This document shows positions 45,237 through 56,985 of a DNA stretch of 64,000 nucleotides, piece by piece. Source of the DNA: Rapana venosa (taxonomy: Eukaryota > Mollusca > Gastropoda > Neogastropoda > Muricidae); assembly GCA_028751875.1 (NCBI GenBank), contig CM054154.1, positions 54,771,470 through 54,835,469 of the forward strand. Reading direction: 5' to 3'. Made by a program: the position numbers and the translations under genes. Below the pieces are notes generated by a model that was not told where the DNA came from, did no database searches, and was given only the letters and a program-made list of their open reading frames with translations. The first letter of the stretch is position 1; every line of letters starts with the position of its first letter.

Positions 45237-46659
45237 TCAAGGCACTAACAATCATCTGCCAACGCATCTGGACCAGCAAAGAGTGGCCTGAACAGTGGAC
45301 CAAATCCATCATAGTTCCACTTCCAAAGAAGGGAGACCTGAAGAAGTGCCAAAATTACAGAACAATCAGTCTGATAAGCCATCCAAGCAAAGTTATGCTA
45401 CGCATTGCCTTGAACAGACCAAAAACCACAAGCAGAAGAAATCTATCAGAAGAACAGGCAGGATTCAGACCAGGTCGAAGCACTGTCGAGCAGATCTTCA
45501 ACATCAGAATGCTCATAGAGAAGCACCTCCAACATCAACTAAAGCTCTACAACAACTTCATTGACTTCAAGAAGGCCTTTGACCAAGTGTGGCAAGAAGC
45601 TCTGTGGCAAGTCATGAGAGATTATAACTTCGACGAGGACCTGATTCAAGTCATCCAGGCGCTGTATGACAGCTCCCACAGCGCAGTCCTCATGGGTGGA
45701 GAAATCGGGGGGTTCTTCCGGACTTCAGTTGGAGTTCGACAAGGCTGCCTGCTATCCCCCGTTCTTTTCAACGTGTTCCTGGAGAACATAATGCAGGAGG
45801 CACTCCTTGACTTCAAGACCATAATCACAATAGGAGGAAGGCCAGTCTGCAGTCTTCGATTCGCAGACGATATTGATCTCATGGGCCGCAGTGAAGAAGA
45901 ACTCCAGGATCTCACTACCAGACTGGAAACATCAGCCAATGCCCACGGTATGGAGATTAGCACGAAAAAGAGCAAGATCCTAGTGAAAAGTACCACACCG
46001 ACCAGCATCAAGATGAGTGGCGAGACACTAGAGGAGGTGGAAACTTTCAAGTACCTTGGAGCAGTCATCACCAAAGAAGGTACGAGCACACAAGAGGTGA
46101 AGATCAGACTTGCTGTGGCACTCTCCTCCATGACTAAGCTGGCGAAAGTGTGGAGAAACCATAACATCAGAACCCACACTAAGGTCAGACTCTACAAGGC
46201 ACTCGTCACATCCATTGCCTCGTACAGCTGTGAAGCATGGACACTCACTGCCGATTTAGAACATTGCATTCAAACCTTTGAGATGAAGTGCCTCAGGCGG
46301 ATCCTGAACATCACCTACAGAGACCGTAAAACCAACGACTACATCTGGCAGCAGATCGAGGCATTGGCTGGCAAACAAGAACCATTACTAGATACAGTCA
46401 AACGGAGGAAATTGAAATGGTTTGGCCACACAACAAGGCATAACAGCCTGTAAAAGACAGTCCTGCAGGGAATGGTGGAAGGAGCAAGGAGGCAGGTACG
46501 ATCACGCAAAAGCTGGATATCCAACATCAAGGAGTGGACCGGCCTCACTGTACCAAACCTCCTGAAAGCAGCCCAGGACGGAACCATTTGGCGGTCCACT
46601 TGCAGCATCCGTGCGGGTACCCCAACGGTCGTCCCGACCAAGGGATGAGTGAGTGAGTG
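44343..46659 (+). mobile_element. RTE-type LINE, 5'-truncated in the endonuclease, 12-bp target duplication
   Basis: It opens in the endonuclease C-terminus (TWHSPNGKIHNQMDYILA, GADIGSDHDMVL). It then has the linker (NDILDLCDQRRELKP), RT start (SLKGGKSPG, frame break at about 45197), WPEQWTKSIIVPLPKKGD, YRTISLISHPSKVML, EEQAGFRPGRSTVEQIFN, DFKKAFDQVWQEALW, GVRQGCLLSPVLFNVFLE, FADDIDLMG and KYLGAVIT. The C-terminus has ETLEEVETFKYLG, SCEAWTLTADLEH and WFGHTTRHNSL, followed by a stop where TVLQGMVEG should continue. The tail is (TGAG)n. It is the best-preserved RTE copy here. Confidence 0.93.
45233..46453 (+). CDS. RTE ORF2, RT and thumb, 406-codon open frame
   Basis: This covers RT motifs 1-7 and the thumb. 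Catalytic Asp is present in DFKKAFDQVW (about 45562) and FADDIDLMG (about 45862). QEALLDFKTIITIGGRPVCS (shortened to IITIGGRPVCS) links the two. LEEVETFKYLGAVI and SCEAWTLTADLEH form the thumb. It ends at a stop in HNSL (46451), after which the usual RTE C-terminus continues to 46645. It overlaps the preceding frame by four bases because of the frameshift, not by design. Confidence 0.88.
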   Translation: MIKALTIICQRIWTSKEWPEQWTKSIIVPLPKKGDLKKCQNYRTISLISHPSKVMLRIALNRPKTTSRRNLSEEQAGFRPGRSTVEQIFNIRMLIEKHLQHQLKLYNNFIDFKKAFDQVWQEALWQVMRDYNFDEDLIQVIQALYDSSHSAVLMGGEIGGFFRTSVGVRQGCLLSPVLFNVFLENIMQEALLDFKTIITIGGRPVCSLRFADDIDLMGRSEEELQDLTTRLETSANAHGMEISTKKSKILVKSTTPTSIKMSGETLEEVETFKYLGAVITKEGTSTQEVKIRLAVALSSMTKLAKVWRNHNIRTHTKVRLYKALVTSIASYSCEAWTLTADLEHCIQTFEMKCLRRILNITYRDRKTNDYIWQQIEALAGKQEPLLDTVKRRKLKWFGHTTRHNSL

Positions 46660-46671
46660 ATACGCTTTGCA
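46660..46671. repeat. Target-site duplication, right (RTE element)
   Basis: atacgctttgca, identical to 44331-44342. Confidence 0.88.
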
Positions 46672-46774
46672 GAACCTCAATTTTTTGCAAGCATCAACAT
46701 AAGTAGCCATATCTTGTGGTAATCTGGACTTTAGGCAGAAATGCGGCTGCCTTGTATTTATTTTCATTTCTTTC

Positions 46775-47640
46775 ATGTACAAACGTACAAGAGTAAAAAT
46801 GGGAAAACTGGGCCTGCAACTGAGGACGAAGGTAGACGGTGTTACCTTTGGTTGCCTCTTCTTGTTTTTGTTATGGGGCAGTTTGTTGTTAGCAAGGTGC
46901 GGCGATGTCGAATCGAACCCCGGACCTGTGCGCCAAGGCGCACGACAATCAAATCTTGGTTCTTGATCTTCGGAGTCACCAAAGGCCCCAGAAAAGGAGG
47001 GATCAGCCACTGCAGCCAGTGAGGCCTCACTGACTGACATCATCTCCAGGCTGGACACGATGACGACAATCTACATGGAGATGAAAGAAGAGTCAGGGGT
47101 CTGAGGGAGTGCTACACCACGCTGAAGGGACGAGATCACGGACCTCAGAGAAGAATGAGCCGCTCTTCGTGAGGAGAACGCTGAGCTCTGGCAGAAGAAC
47201 GCTGAACTGGAGAAGAGAGTGGAGGAAATGGAAAGGAAGACGGACGGATGACTTGGAGTGCAGATCCAAGCGCAACAACGTCATCATCCACGGACTCCCC
47301 AGGCCAGAGAAGGAGACGTCAGAGGAGCTGGAGGCTGCTGTCAGGGATCTCTTCACGGACACGCTGGAGCTGACGCGTGACGTCCCCTTTGACAGACTGC
47401 ACCGTCTGAACCGTAGGTCCAACTCTCCGGTCATTGGGTGCTGCACCTTTGTCAAGGACAAGCTCAATGTTCTGAAGGCAAGGGGAAAACTGAAGGGCAC
47501 TGAGGTCTTCATTGGGGAGGACTTCTCCTGGAGGGTGCGGGGGATTAGGAGGCTACCTACTCCTCACCTTAAACAAGCAAAATTGACCACCTGGTCATTG
47601 AAGGGGACAAGTTTTCTGTGGACAAGGAGGGGAACTTGAT
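46775..47640 (+). pseudogene. Family-B LINE ORF1 with 2A motif, frame-broken
   Basis: ATG 46775 opens a frame with a basic start (MYKRTRVKMGKLG), a hydrophobic segment (VTFGCLFLFLLWGSLLLA, residues 23-40) and DVESNPGP (residues 44-51); it stops at 46965 after a shift. Other frames carry a coiled coil (LREENAELWQKNAELEKRV) and the L1-type RRM core (RNNVIIHGLPRPEKE, about 47276) with KLKGTEVFIGEDFSWRVR. The layout is the same as ORF1 at 23594. Confidence 0.8.
46904..46927 (+). other. 2A-like ribosome-skipping motif DVESNPGP
   Basis: It is the same eight residues as at 23648-23671, again directly behind a hydrophobic segment near the ORF1 N-terminus (residues 44-51). Confidence 0.92.
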
Positions 47641-47954
47641 TGAGATATAATAGGGAAATGGCCGCCCTTCATGTGGGGAACTTTTCCTTTGTTAACAATT
47701 GTTTTCCCCCCTCTGTGTTAAAGGGAACACCCAGAGACACGACACCGGTTGTAAAACCAGTGAGTGTTGATAACAAATGTGCATGTAGGGCTGCCCGTCC
47801 CTGTGTTCAAGCTTCACGTGCTATTGTTTGTTTGTGAATCCCGTGAGGGTGACAGTGACAGCTGTAACAGTGTAAGTGTGCTCGATAGGTGTACTGATGC
47901 ATGTGATAACACGCAACCCCAAACACATACTTTCGCTTTTTCTTTCTTTTTCTA

Positions 47955-48900
47955 TTTAAGTAAACCATTTCAGATTTTGCAATGGAATGTGAATGGTTTA
48001 TTCGATAAATTACGAAATAAAGATTTCCTTTCTTACGTTCGTTCTTTTGACTTCATTTCTTTTGTTGAAACTTTTTTTTTAGAAACATTTCATTGCGATT
48101 TATTCAATGATTATGTAAGTTACTATAAATCTGCTGCTAGGTTTACTAAACATGGTCGTCCCTCAGGTGGTATTGTGTGTCTCATAAAGAAAGTATATGC
48201 TTCATATGTTCAGTGCATTGATGTTGACTACTCCAACATTTTGGTGTTCCTAATAGATAAGGACATGTTGAACACTGAGAAAGATATTTTGTATATTTGT
48301 GTATATGTGCCACCAGAGGGATCAATTTTTTATTCCTATTTTGATATTGATTGTGGTATTAGTACTCTGGAAGAATGTTTGACTGACTGTTTGCTGAAAT
48401 ATGATGATGTATTCAGTGTTTTGTCAGGTGACTTCAATAGTAGAACAGCTGATGTTAACCCAACAAATGTGTCAAACAAAAATATTATTGATTTAATACA
48501 TACAAGCCAACCAGTAAATATGAACAGAAAGTCTCATGATAAAGTAACAAATACTTATGGAAAACGGCTGGCGAATCTATGTGTAACATTTGATTTATGT
48601 ATTCTTAATGGTGTATGTGAGGGCGAGCCTTTAGGTTGCTATACATATATCTCAGATTCTGGCAGTAGCGTTAATGACTATTTCATTGTCAAGTGATACG
48701 TTTGCTATCTTTCACTCTTCATGCCTACTTACAGTTAAGGACATATTTGATTCTGATCACATGCCTGTGGAACTTTGTTTAAATCTTTTTGACACAACTG
48801 AGGAGACACAAAATGTATGTATTGAAAGGGTAATAATGAATAAGCTTGTGTGGGACGAAAGTAAAAAATAGAAACGTTTATTTCATTAATGAAAAGTGAG
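47955..48900 (+). CDS. Family-B LINE AP endonuclease
   Basis: The domain begins FQILQWNVNGLFDKLRNKD and FISFVETFFLE (catalytic Glu of VETF). It continues HGRPSGGIVCLIKK, ICVYVPPEG, VLSGDFNSRTADVN (Asp-x-Asn) and SGSSVNDYFIVK, ending at a stop (48694). The last motif DSDHMPVELCLN (catalytic Asp-His) lies in a shifted frame at 48750. Except for that shift it is well preserved and shows the intact form of the region that became a minisatellite at 31227. Confidence 0.85.
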
Positions 48901-49245
48901 GAAACTTTAAAAAAATGTTAGAACTAGCTGTAAGTCTTATTGGCCATAATATTGACGAAGCATTAACCGTTTTCAATCATTGTCTGATACAAAATGCTGA
49001 CCGTATGACAAAACAATTTAGAGACAAGACAGACCGACAGATGGATGACTGGTAAGATAGTGAATGCAGAATGGCCAGGAAAAACCTACGTAAACTCTTT
49101 AAAGTAGCTGGACAGTCAGGTGATGCTAGTAGTCGACATGCTTTTTGTGTCGCAAGAAGAGAATATAAACACATGTTAAAGCTTACGGAAAAAGAACATA
49201 ACAATGCATTGTTAGATAGCTCTTGTCGTCAGTTCGAGATCAAAA

Positions 49246-49705
49246 GTCTGGAATATTGCAATTCTCTTTTGGCTGGTCTGCTAGCATCAGCTACCCACTC
49301 TCTTCAACTCCCTCCTATCTATGTGAATGTCTTCACCTGTACACTCCTTCTAGTTCCCTCACTCTGCTGCAGATACCTTGTGCTTACGAATACCTAGATT
49401 CAACCACTCCACCGTTGGTCGTCGCTCTTTCTCCGTTTCTAGTCCATCAATCTGGAATGACCTCCCTCTCTCCCTTCTCGAAAAACCTACCTACCACAAT
49501 TTTAAATCCAGCCCCAAGACATATCTATTTCAAACTTAGACTTTCCCCTATTGTTTCATTTCAAAATTATCTGCCCTTGCCTTCAATGGCCAAAGTTCCC
49601 TCACCATGCTGAAGCATATAACCTGTCTGTGTGCGTGTGTGTGTGTGTGTGGGTGAGTGGGTGGGTGGGCGCGCGCGCGTGGGTGCGTTTGTGTGTATTT
49701 GAATT
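49246..49705 (+). mobile_element. L2/CR1-like LINE 3' fragment
   Basis: It reads EYCNSLLAGLLASATHSLQ, then YLCECLHLYTPSSSL and GMTSLSPFSKN, matching 28560-29010 with an internal deletion. It ends in (GT)n (49631-49700). It cuts the family-B linker between FEIKS and LVKMFKMY. Confidence 0.85.
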
Positions 49706-51645
49706 GGTTAAAATGTTTAAAATGTACGCAAGTGTTCATTTAATAGAAAATTTTGTAAGTAACAGTATTGCTGTTGAGGAATGGTATCATCATTTTAAAG
49801 ATCTACTTGAAAAGGAATCAAACGAAGAAGAAAATTTACAATCTGAAGATACTGATATCTGTTTCAATCGGTTGATTTCAAAAGAAGAGGTCATGTTAGC
49901 ATTTAGAACAATAAAGAACAGAAAAGCAGCTGGTCCAGATGGGATTGTTGGAGAATTGTTTAAAAATGCAGGTGACAATGTTATTGAATTCTTTGTATTG
50001 TTTTTCAATGCTTTATTTCAAAAAGGTGTTTCTCCACAAAAATGGACAGAAGGTATTGTTCTTCCTTTGTACAAAAAGGTGATAATAATAGCCCTAATAA
50101 TTATAGAGGCATTTCTTTAAGTGACATTAGTAGTAAGATTTATAGTACAATCATAAACCATTGTTTACAAGAGTGGGTTGCGGAAAACAATATTACTGAA
50201 GAACACCAGGCGGGATTTAAATAGAATTATTCAACCATTGATCATATGTTTACTTTGTTATCTTTAGTACAAAAACAGTTTTCTTGTTACAGGAAATTAT
50301 ATGTAGCCTTCATAGATTTTGAAAAAAGCTTTTTATTTTTTAAATAGGAATATTTTCTGGAAGATTCTCGTAAAAATGGAATAAAAGGTAAACTGTTTAA
50401 CTGTATCAAAAGTATGTACAATAGTGCTGAAGTAAAGGTTAGGTGTGCCTCAAAAATTGACAGATTTAATTAGTTAAACTTATGGTGTAAAACAAGGTGA
50501 CGTTTGTAGTCCAGTTTTATTTTCGTTATTTATCAATGAGCTTGCCTTTGAAGTGATTGAAAATGGAAGACATAGAGCTTTGTTTACTAGTGACTATTTT
50601 GAACTCTTTATATTACTATTAGCAGAGAAAATAGGCTTATTAGCTGAAACAATTACTGGTTTGCAATTGCTGTATAATCTATGGATTTAAAGGTAAACTC
50701 AGATAAAAGTAAAATCATTGTATTTAGAAAAGGTGGCCATCTTTCAGGAAGAGAAAAATGGAAATATAATGGTGTTGAAATGCCGGTTGTGAATGTGTAT
50801 AAATATCTAGGTGTATTACTTTCTATAACACTTAGTTGTATATCTGCATGTTATGACCTTGGAAGCAAAGCCAAGAATGCTGTGATGTGTATCTTGAGAA
50901 AACTCCGAGCTTTGAACAATAACAGCTTAGAATTATTTTTAAAACCGTTTGATTCACAGGTTGCACCTGTTGCTTTGTATGGGGCAGAACTTTGGGATCT
51001 GGATAATGCAGCTCGTCAGTGTGAACAAGTTCATTTGGTTGCATTGAAAAAGTTTCTTGGGGTTGAAAGGAGAACCCCAAATGACCTTGTTTAAGGAGAA
51101 ACAAATAGATATCCTACATACATTAATTCTGTTGTACGCTATATTTGCTGTTGGTTAAAGTTGGTAGTAATGGAAGATAATAGATTACCAAAAAAAGCTT
51201 ATAGAATGTTATATGATGTAGATGCAAGAGGGAAAAGAAATTGGGTATCAAGTATTCGTTGTAGATTGTATGAAAATGGCTTTGGGTATGTATGGGGAAA
51301 TGGAGGGGTTCGAAACGTTAAAGAGTTTCTATACCAGTTTAGAGAAAGACTGATTTTTAGCAGATGGCAAAAATGGGACTTCCACATTGAAAACAGTGAG
51401 AGATTCAGTGTATATAGAGCTTTTGTGGTGTTCACCACAGGTAAACCTATCTCGAAATAGAACTAGACACACATTTGAAATTGATCATGACCAGGGCTAG
51501 ATGTGGCTATTCAGACACTAATACGCACCAAAATTGCTACAAATTACGTGATGATTTAAATTTGAATTGCCCTTTGTGTAAAACTGGAACTGAGGACGAA
51601 GTACATTTTATGTTGTACTGTTCGATACTAAGTAAACTAAGAGCG
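49706..51645 (+). pseudogene. Family-B LINE RT, thumb and C-terminal region
   Basis: RAAGPDGIVGELFKNAG-like start (49920, RKAAGPDGIVGELFKNAG), WTEGIVLPLYKK with a frameshift, NYRGISLSDISSKIY, EEHQAGFK then a stop, AFIDFEKSF (catalytic Asp), and a GDVCSPVLFSLFINELAF-like block. The Y-A-D-D region reads LLLAEKIG, so the catalytic site is lost. Thumb: SDKSKIIVFRKGGHLSG and VYKYLGVLLSITL. C-terminus: AYRMLYDVDARGKRNW, YENGFGYVWGNGGVRN and the finger CPLCKTGTEDEVHFMLYC (about 51570-51625). Confidence 0.82.
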
Positions 51646-51647
51646 CG

Positions 51648-51648
51648 G

Positions 51649-51737
<89 letters not shown>

Positions 51738-51738
51738 G
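51648..51738. repeat. (TATC)n microsatellite, tail of the minus RTE element
   Basis: About 22 TATC units. On the minus strand it is a (GATA)n run directly after the RTE coding end (SDYGTDR), so it is the element's simple-repeat tail, expanded. Confidence 0.9.
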
Positions 51739-52800
51739 TCCCGTAGTCTGACGACCGTGGGGGCACCCTCAAAGAATCAACAACCAGTTCCCTCCATTCC
51801 TCTCTCTGTTCTGCCTTTCTCAGGGTTTTGTTGAGTTCTAGGCCTGTCCATTCGCTGATGTTATCCTCCCAGCTCTTCCTTGGTCTGCCTCTTCTTCTTC
51901 CTCCTTGGACAGTGCCTTGCAAAACTGTCTTTGTAATTCCTTGGGATCTTGTGACATGCCCATACCATTTAAGCTTACGCTTTTTCACGATCGTTAGAAG
52001 GTTCTCATAGGGTCCAATGGTTTGCTGAATTCTGTTATGCACGCTTTCGTTGCTTATGTGGTCTTTGTAGGAGATGCCAAGGAGTCTCCGAAAGCATCTC
52101 ATCTCCACTGCCTGTACTCTTCTGCAAATCTGCAGTCAGGGTCCATGATTCACAGGCATACAGAAATATGGATATGACAAGGGAGCGCATTAGTCTGATC
52201 TTGGAGATAAGTGAGATATTCTTATCTCTCCAGATGGTGTTTAGTTTTGACAGTGCTGTTATTGTCTGTGCAGTCCTGCATACTACTTCTGGCTTGGATT
52301 CCTGGTCTGATACAATGGCTCCCAGGTACTTGAAGCTTTGAACTGTTTCCAGCTTCTGGTCATTAACCCTGATATCAGTGCTAATGCCGTTGGTGTTATT
52401 AGTCATCAGTTTGGTCTTCTCTGCACTGATCTCCATGCCGTATGTTTTGGAGGCCTTATTCAAGTGTTCTGTTAGGCTGGCAAGCTCTTTTTCTGATCCT
52501 GCTATTCCATCAATGTCATCTGCGAAGCGGAGGTTTGTGATCGTTCTGCCACCAATGCTGACTGATCCTTCATGATGTTCCAGTGCATCAGCCATGATTC
52601 TCTCAAGGAAGATGTTGAAAAGAGTGGGTGAGAGTAGACAGCCCTGCCTTACTCCAACTGTTGTTCGAAACCATTCTCCAATGTTGTTGTTGTAGTACAC
52701 TGCACTGGTGGCCTCGCTGTACAGCTGTTTGATGACTCTGATCAGGTTTGCATTGATGCTGTACAAGTTCATGGTTACCACTGAAATTTTACACATACCC
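51739..52800 (-). mobile_element. RTE-type LINE 3' half inserted in the second family-B LINE
   Basis: The minus frame starts in RT (about 52796) and reads VIKQLYSEATSAVYYNNNIG, GVRQGCLLSPTLFNIFLE, SIGGRTITNLRFADDIDGIA (catalytic Asp pair), MEISAEKTKLMTNN, FKYLGAIVSD and ACESWTLTADLQK. After a shift it ends MEMRCFRRLLGISYKDHI, WYGHVTRSQGITKTVLQG and GRRRGRPRKSWEDN. It is closely related to the copy at 55245-56985. Confidence 0.92.
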
Positions 52801-53030
52801 TAGCCAGTTTCGTCTGAGTTTGCTTTTGGCATCTATCAATAAAAGTATTGTCCGGAATGTATCGATTTACTTATACAAAGCATTCAATTTACGATCAGAT
52901 GTTTGATTTCGTGAAGTGTATGCATGTGTGTTTATGTCGAGTGATTTCATTATTATTGTTTGAGTAGTGTGCCTCCTTCATTAGGGGCAATGGCCTTTAC
53001 ACGAATAAACAATCCGAATCAAAATCCGAA

Positions 53031-54021
53031 TCTCTCCCATATCAAAATAACAATGTTTATGAGTGTTTGGTGGGAATTATCAGTTGTGATTACTTATGAT
53101 AGTCCCAAGTCAAGGCAAAGGCCGGATGAAAAAAAAAAGTTAATACTTATCTGTAACCCATTGGAATAAAAATTATGTGTGTGTGAGTGTGCATGCCTGC
53201 GTGTCTGCATGTGTGTGTGTGCTTGTGTGTGCTCATCATTCTCTTATTTAACTCCAATATATTTAAAAATCACAACTGATTCCTTCAGAGCGTGCCTTCT
53301 CCTCCCAATTCAATTCATTCAAATTAGAATGGTAATAAAAAATAATAAAAAAGTAATCTGGTTATCCCAAATGCATGCAGTGAGTCGTTTTCGAAGATGC
53401 TGGTGTATGAGAAGGTTTTATTGTCTGAAGGGCTTGATGTTGCTGTGATTAAATTACGACAGCAAAGGACCCCGGAGTTATACAGTTCTAACCTGTTGGT
53501 TCAGGGTAAGGTAGGACGGACTGATTAGCTCTGCCAACTTGTCAAGTCCAGCTGACCAATGGACAAAGTTAGGTGAGGCTTGCTGGACCCCACCTGGGAA
53601 TCAGCTGACAAACAAATAAGCCTGACTTCTCATAAAAACTGGCTAATTTCACCTGAGAGGAGAGGAGGGGGTGAACAATGGGTGGGAGGGTGATTTTCCA
53701 GGACCATTTGGACACTTAGACACTATGAAGTGTCACAGGTACTCAGCTGGGCTTAACTCTGGGCGACATCCTTTGACATCAGCTCCGCTACACCTTAGAG
53801 CAGGGACAGGGGAAATGCAGACACCTTGGTGATGCTGTACAAACAGCTGGGTTGTCCAGGCTGTAATCTGTACTTTCTCTACCTCACTGAGCTGGCCACT
53901 TGAGACATGGGGATGGGGACTGAGCAAATCACACAGTTTAGCTAAGTGGAACACATTCTTTCTACAAAGGAGGGGAGGAAAGAAGGAGGGGGGGGGGGGA
54001 GGTTGTAATTCAAACATTATA
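53031..54021. other. Intron sequence, no gene recognised
   Basis: Holds a (GT)n stretch (53175-53232) and a G run (53989-53999). Bases 53480-53700 have CAGCTGACCAATGGACAAAG-type text without known relatives here. No domain-bearing frame. Confidence 0.5.
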
Positions 54022-54110
54022 GTCAAGTCAGATGTTTATTTCCAGATGGTACATTGAATAGGCGATGCATTTGCTGTTTTCACCAAGCCATCTATCTAAG
54101 AAGAAAAACA
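54022..54110 (-). mobile_element. LINE 3' end with TTGAC tail, minus strand
   Basis: On the minus strand: AATGTACCATCTGGAAATAA followed by ACATCTGACTTGACT. The same end occurs in reverse orientation inside the RTE 5' junction at 15366-15412. Confidence 0.6.
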
Positions 54111-55244
54111 ACTTGATCACTAATATCTAACTATATTGCACGACAACCCATAACAATACTATAGACTCAATAAAATAAAACATACAAACAAACCAAAACC
54201 ATAAAACACCCCCTCCCCACCCCCCAAAAAACAACAACATCAAACAAAACAAAACACAACAAAAACAATACGCTGCAGACCTCTCTCTCTCTCTCTCTCG
54301 CTCTCCCTCACTCTCACACATACACACACATTCATACAGACACACACAGACACGGACATACACACGCATGCATGTGCACACACTTAAATCTAGATTTTTT
54401 TTTTTAAAGAAAAGAAAAAGAACAAATCATCATCATCAGGTTATAATATCATCCGTCCTTTCATGTTCATACTTTACAGTAAGAAAAACAAACAACAGCA
54501 ACAAAAAGGTGCAAAGTACACACTATAACAAAAAATATTACTATATGTAAACTGTTGCTTGTAACATGAAGAACTTTACTTGCAGTCTTCTTCCTCTGCA
54601 AACGCAGATGGAAATGAAAGTCTAGAAACTTGTGTTTTTCTGTATAGTTCATCTGTAAGCAGGATGTGGCTGCCACATCACTCTGTTATCAGAATTATGA
54701 CAGGTTATTAGGATTGGCAGAAACTCCCACTTTCCCAGCCGCCAGCAGTGACCATGTACAGCTGGCCAGTTTGTGCAGGATCAAAACAAGGCAGCCCGCA
54801 GCCACATTGCCTCTGCCAGCTTTGACCATCCCGAGATAGACAGTTTAGGCAGGGAGAACAAATCAGAAAAACTTGCACTGCCAGGAGTGGCCTCCCTTAC
54901 GTGGCCAGGTCTGGCGGTACAGGAAATCAAAACGGGCAGTCATCTTGCATTGCCAGAAGTGGCTATCCTGATCTGGGCATTACTGGCAGGACTGGGATGG
55001 GTGTGAACTGTTATTAACCGGTATTGTGTTTGTAAATAACTGCTACAATATCAATCTCAGCAACATGACTTATTGTAGTAGTAAAGTACATGCTGAAAAG
55101 AGTCCATACATGCCAAAAAGTGAAAAAGTGGCCAATAGACAGTTCTGACAGGCAACCCTCGATATGCAACTGTTTTTGCCCACCATGAAGGTAGCTACAT
55201 TCCGAATTAGAGGACGATGTTTAATATGACACCGTGACGAGGAA
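54111..55244. other. Intron sequence with microsatellites and an imperfect tandem repeat
   Basis: 54281-54390 is CT/CA simple sequence. 54868-55004 holds two imperfect copies of a unit of about 65 bp (TTGCACTGCCAGGAGTGGC versus TTGCATTGCCAGAAGTGGC). 55138-55205 shares GAGGGTTGCC and CCACCATGAAGGTAGCT text with 22470-22690, partly inverted. No gene. Confidence 0.5.
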
Positions 55245-56985
55245 AGTGTGTCTAAGAAAAACAGCAGAACAGCCTGAACACAAAGACGGGAACTGCTTCA
55301 CAGAGTAAAAAGATATCGTTAACAGATGGACAGAGTACTGTTTAGAGCTCTACAACCATCAGACACAAGGTGACCCCAGCGTTCTTACAAGTCAGGACTC
55401 GTCAGAGGATGATGACTTCCCTTTCCTTCGTGAAGAAGTTGAGGCAGCAATCAAATCGCTGAAAATGGGAAAGCTGCAGGCATTGATAACATCCCAGCAG
55501 AGCTGATCAAACATGGGGGGTGGAGGGGGGAGGCACAACAGCGATAGACATCCTCACAAGAATTTGTAACAAGATCTGGCAGACCGGAGAGTGGCCACCA
55601 CCTTGGATGCAATCACTCATCATTGTGCTCCCCAAGAAAGGCAAGCCACAGCAATGCCAGAACTATCAGCCTCATAAGCCATGCCAGTAAAGTAATGTTA
55701 AAAAGTCATCTTGAACAGACTAAAGCCACGGGTAGAAGCGATCATCGCCGAAGAACAGGCAGGTTTCTGCCCAAACAGAGATACCGCAGAACAAATATTC
55801 AACCTGCGAGTTCTGTGTGAGAAATACAGCCAGTACAACAGAAACTGTACCATGTCTTCATAGACTTCAAAAAGGCGTTCGACCATGTATGGCATGGCGC
55901 ATTATGGGCCACAATGAAGAAGTACAACATGGGACAAAAGATCATCCAGACTATCAAAGATCTATATACAAATGTCACCAGCGCAGTGCTTGTCCAAGAC
56001 ACGGTTAGAGAATGGTTCCATACCTCAGTGGGAGTCGTCAAGGCTGTCTCCTATCACCGACACTGTTCAATGTCTTCCTTGAGCGTATAATGACTGATGC
56101 CTTAGAAGATCACACTGGCACAGTCAGTATTGGAGGGCGGATAATCACCAACCTCAGGTTTGCCGATGACAGCGACGGACTGGCAGGAAATGAACAAGAA
56201 CTAGTCAACCTAGTGTACCACCTGGACAAAACATCCTCCAGATACAGCATGGAGATCAGTGCCGAGAAGACAAAGCTCATGACAAACAGTGTCCAGCCAA
56301 TCACTACCAAGATCAAAGTCAGTGGAAAAGAACTTAAGGTTGTAGATCACTCCAGGTACCTTGGAGCTATTATTACTGAAGAAGGTTCAAAGACCAAAAT
56401 CCTTGCAAGAGTTGCACAAACAGTAGCAGCAATGGCGAAGCTCAAGACCATCTGGAAATACCGAAACATCTCTCTCAGGGCCAAAGTCAAGCTACTGCAT
56501 GCATTGGTCATATCCACATACCTGTATGCATGCGAATCCTGGACACTGATTGCAGATCTACAAAGGAGGATCCAGGCTTTGGAGATGAGATGCCTAGGAA
56601 GACTCCTTGGCATTTCATATATGGACCACATTACCAACGAAGAAGTCTGACAAACCATCACCCAACAAGTTAAACAGTACGAAGACCTGCTGACCACAGT
56701 CAAGAAAAGGAAGCTCAGATGGTATGGACATGTGACTAGATCAGATGTGCTGTCCAATACCATACTGCAGGGAACAGTGCAGGGGAAGAGAAGGCGAGGC
56801 AGACAGAGGAAGAAATGGACAGACAACATCACTGAATGGACAGGGAAGAGCTTCTCCACAACCCAGGCACTTGCACACAACCGCCGCAAATGGAGCCAGC
56901 TGGTGCAACATTCGTCAATGCAGTGCCCCTACGACCCCGGAGGGGGTTATGGGAGCTGATGAGATGAGATGAAATGAGATGTGCA
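55245..56985 (+). mobile_element. RTE-type LINE, 5'-truncated, frame-broken
   Basis: Starts in the linker (NRWTEYCLELYNHQT), then EEVEAAIKSLKMGK, IDNIPAELIKHGG, WPPPWMQSLIIVLPKKGK, several shifts, DFKKAFDHVWHGALW-like text in two frames, RQGCLLSPTLFNVFLERIM, FADDSDGLAG, MEISAEKTKLMTNS and YLGAIITEEG. The C-terminus has ACESWTLIADLQRRIQAL, YGHVTRSDVLSNTILQG and RRRGRQRKKWTDNITEWTG. The tail is (TGAGA)n. The longest open frame is 56012-56650 (212 codons). Confidence 0.9.

Larger units (their letters stand above)
46741..53030 (+). mobile_element. Second family-B LINE (2A-type ORF1, endonuclease, RT), with two nested LINEs
   Basis: It contains ORF1 (46775-47640), endonuclease (47960-48780), linker (48780-49245), an L2-like fragment (49246-49705), RT (49706-50680), thumb and C-terminus (50681-51645), an RTE fragment on the minus strand (51646-52800) and the last residues (52801-52911, SQFRLSLLLASINKS). 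The 3' UTR ends AGGGGCAATGGCCTTTACAC and AATCCGAAT repeats near 53030. Both start and end borders are approximate because no target duplication was found. Confidence 0.85.

Noticed and set aside
46672..46800. Minus-strand frame with MKEMKINTRQPHFCLKSRL that might continue across the RTE insertion to 44290
   Set aside because: No recognisable domain or splice signals. The join through the target duplication gives only a short frame. Evidence is too weak for a gene.
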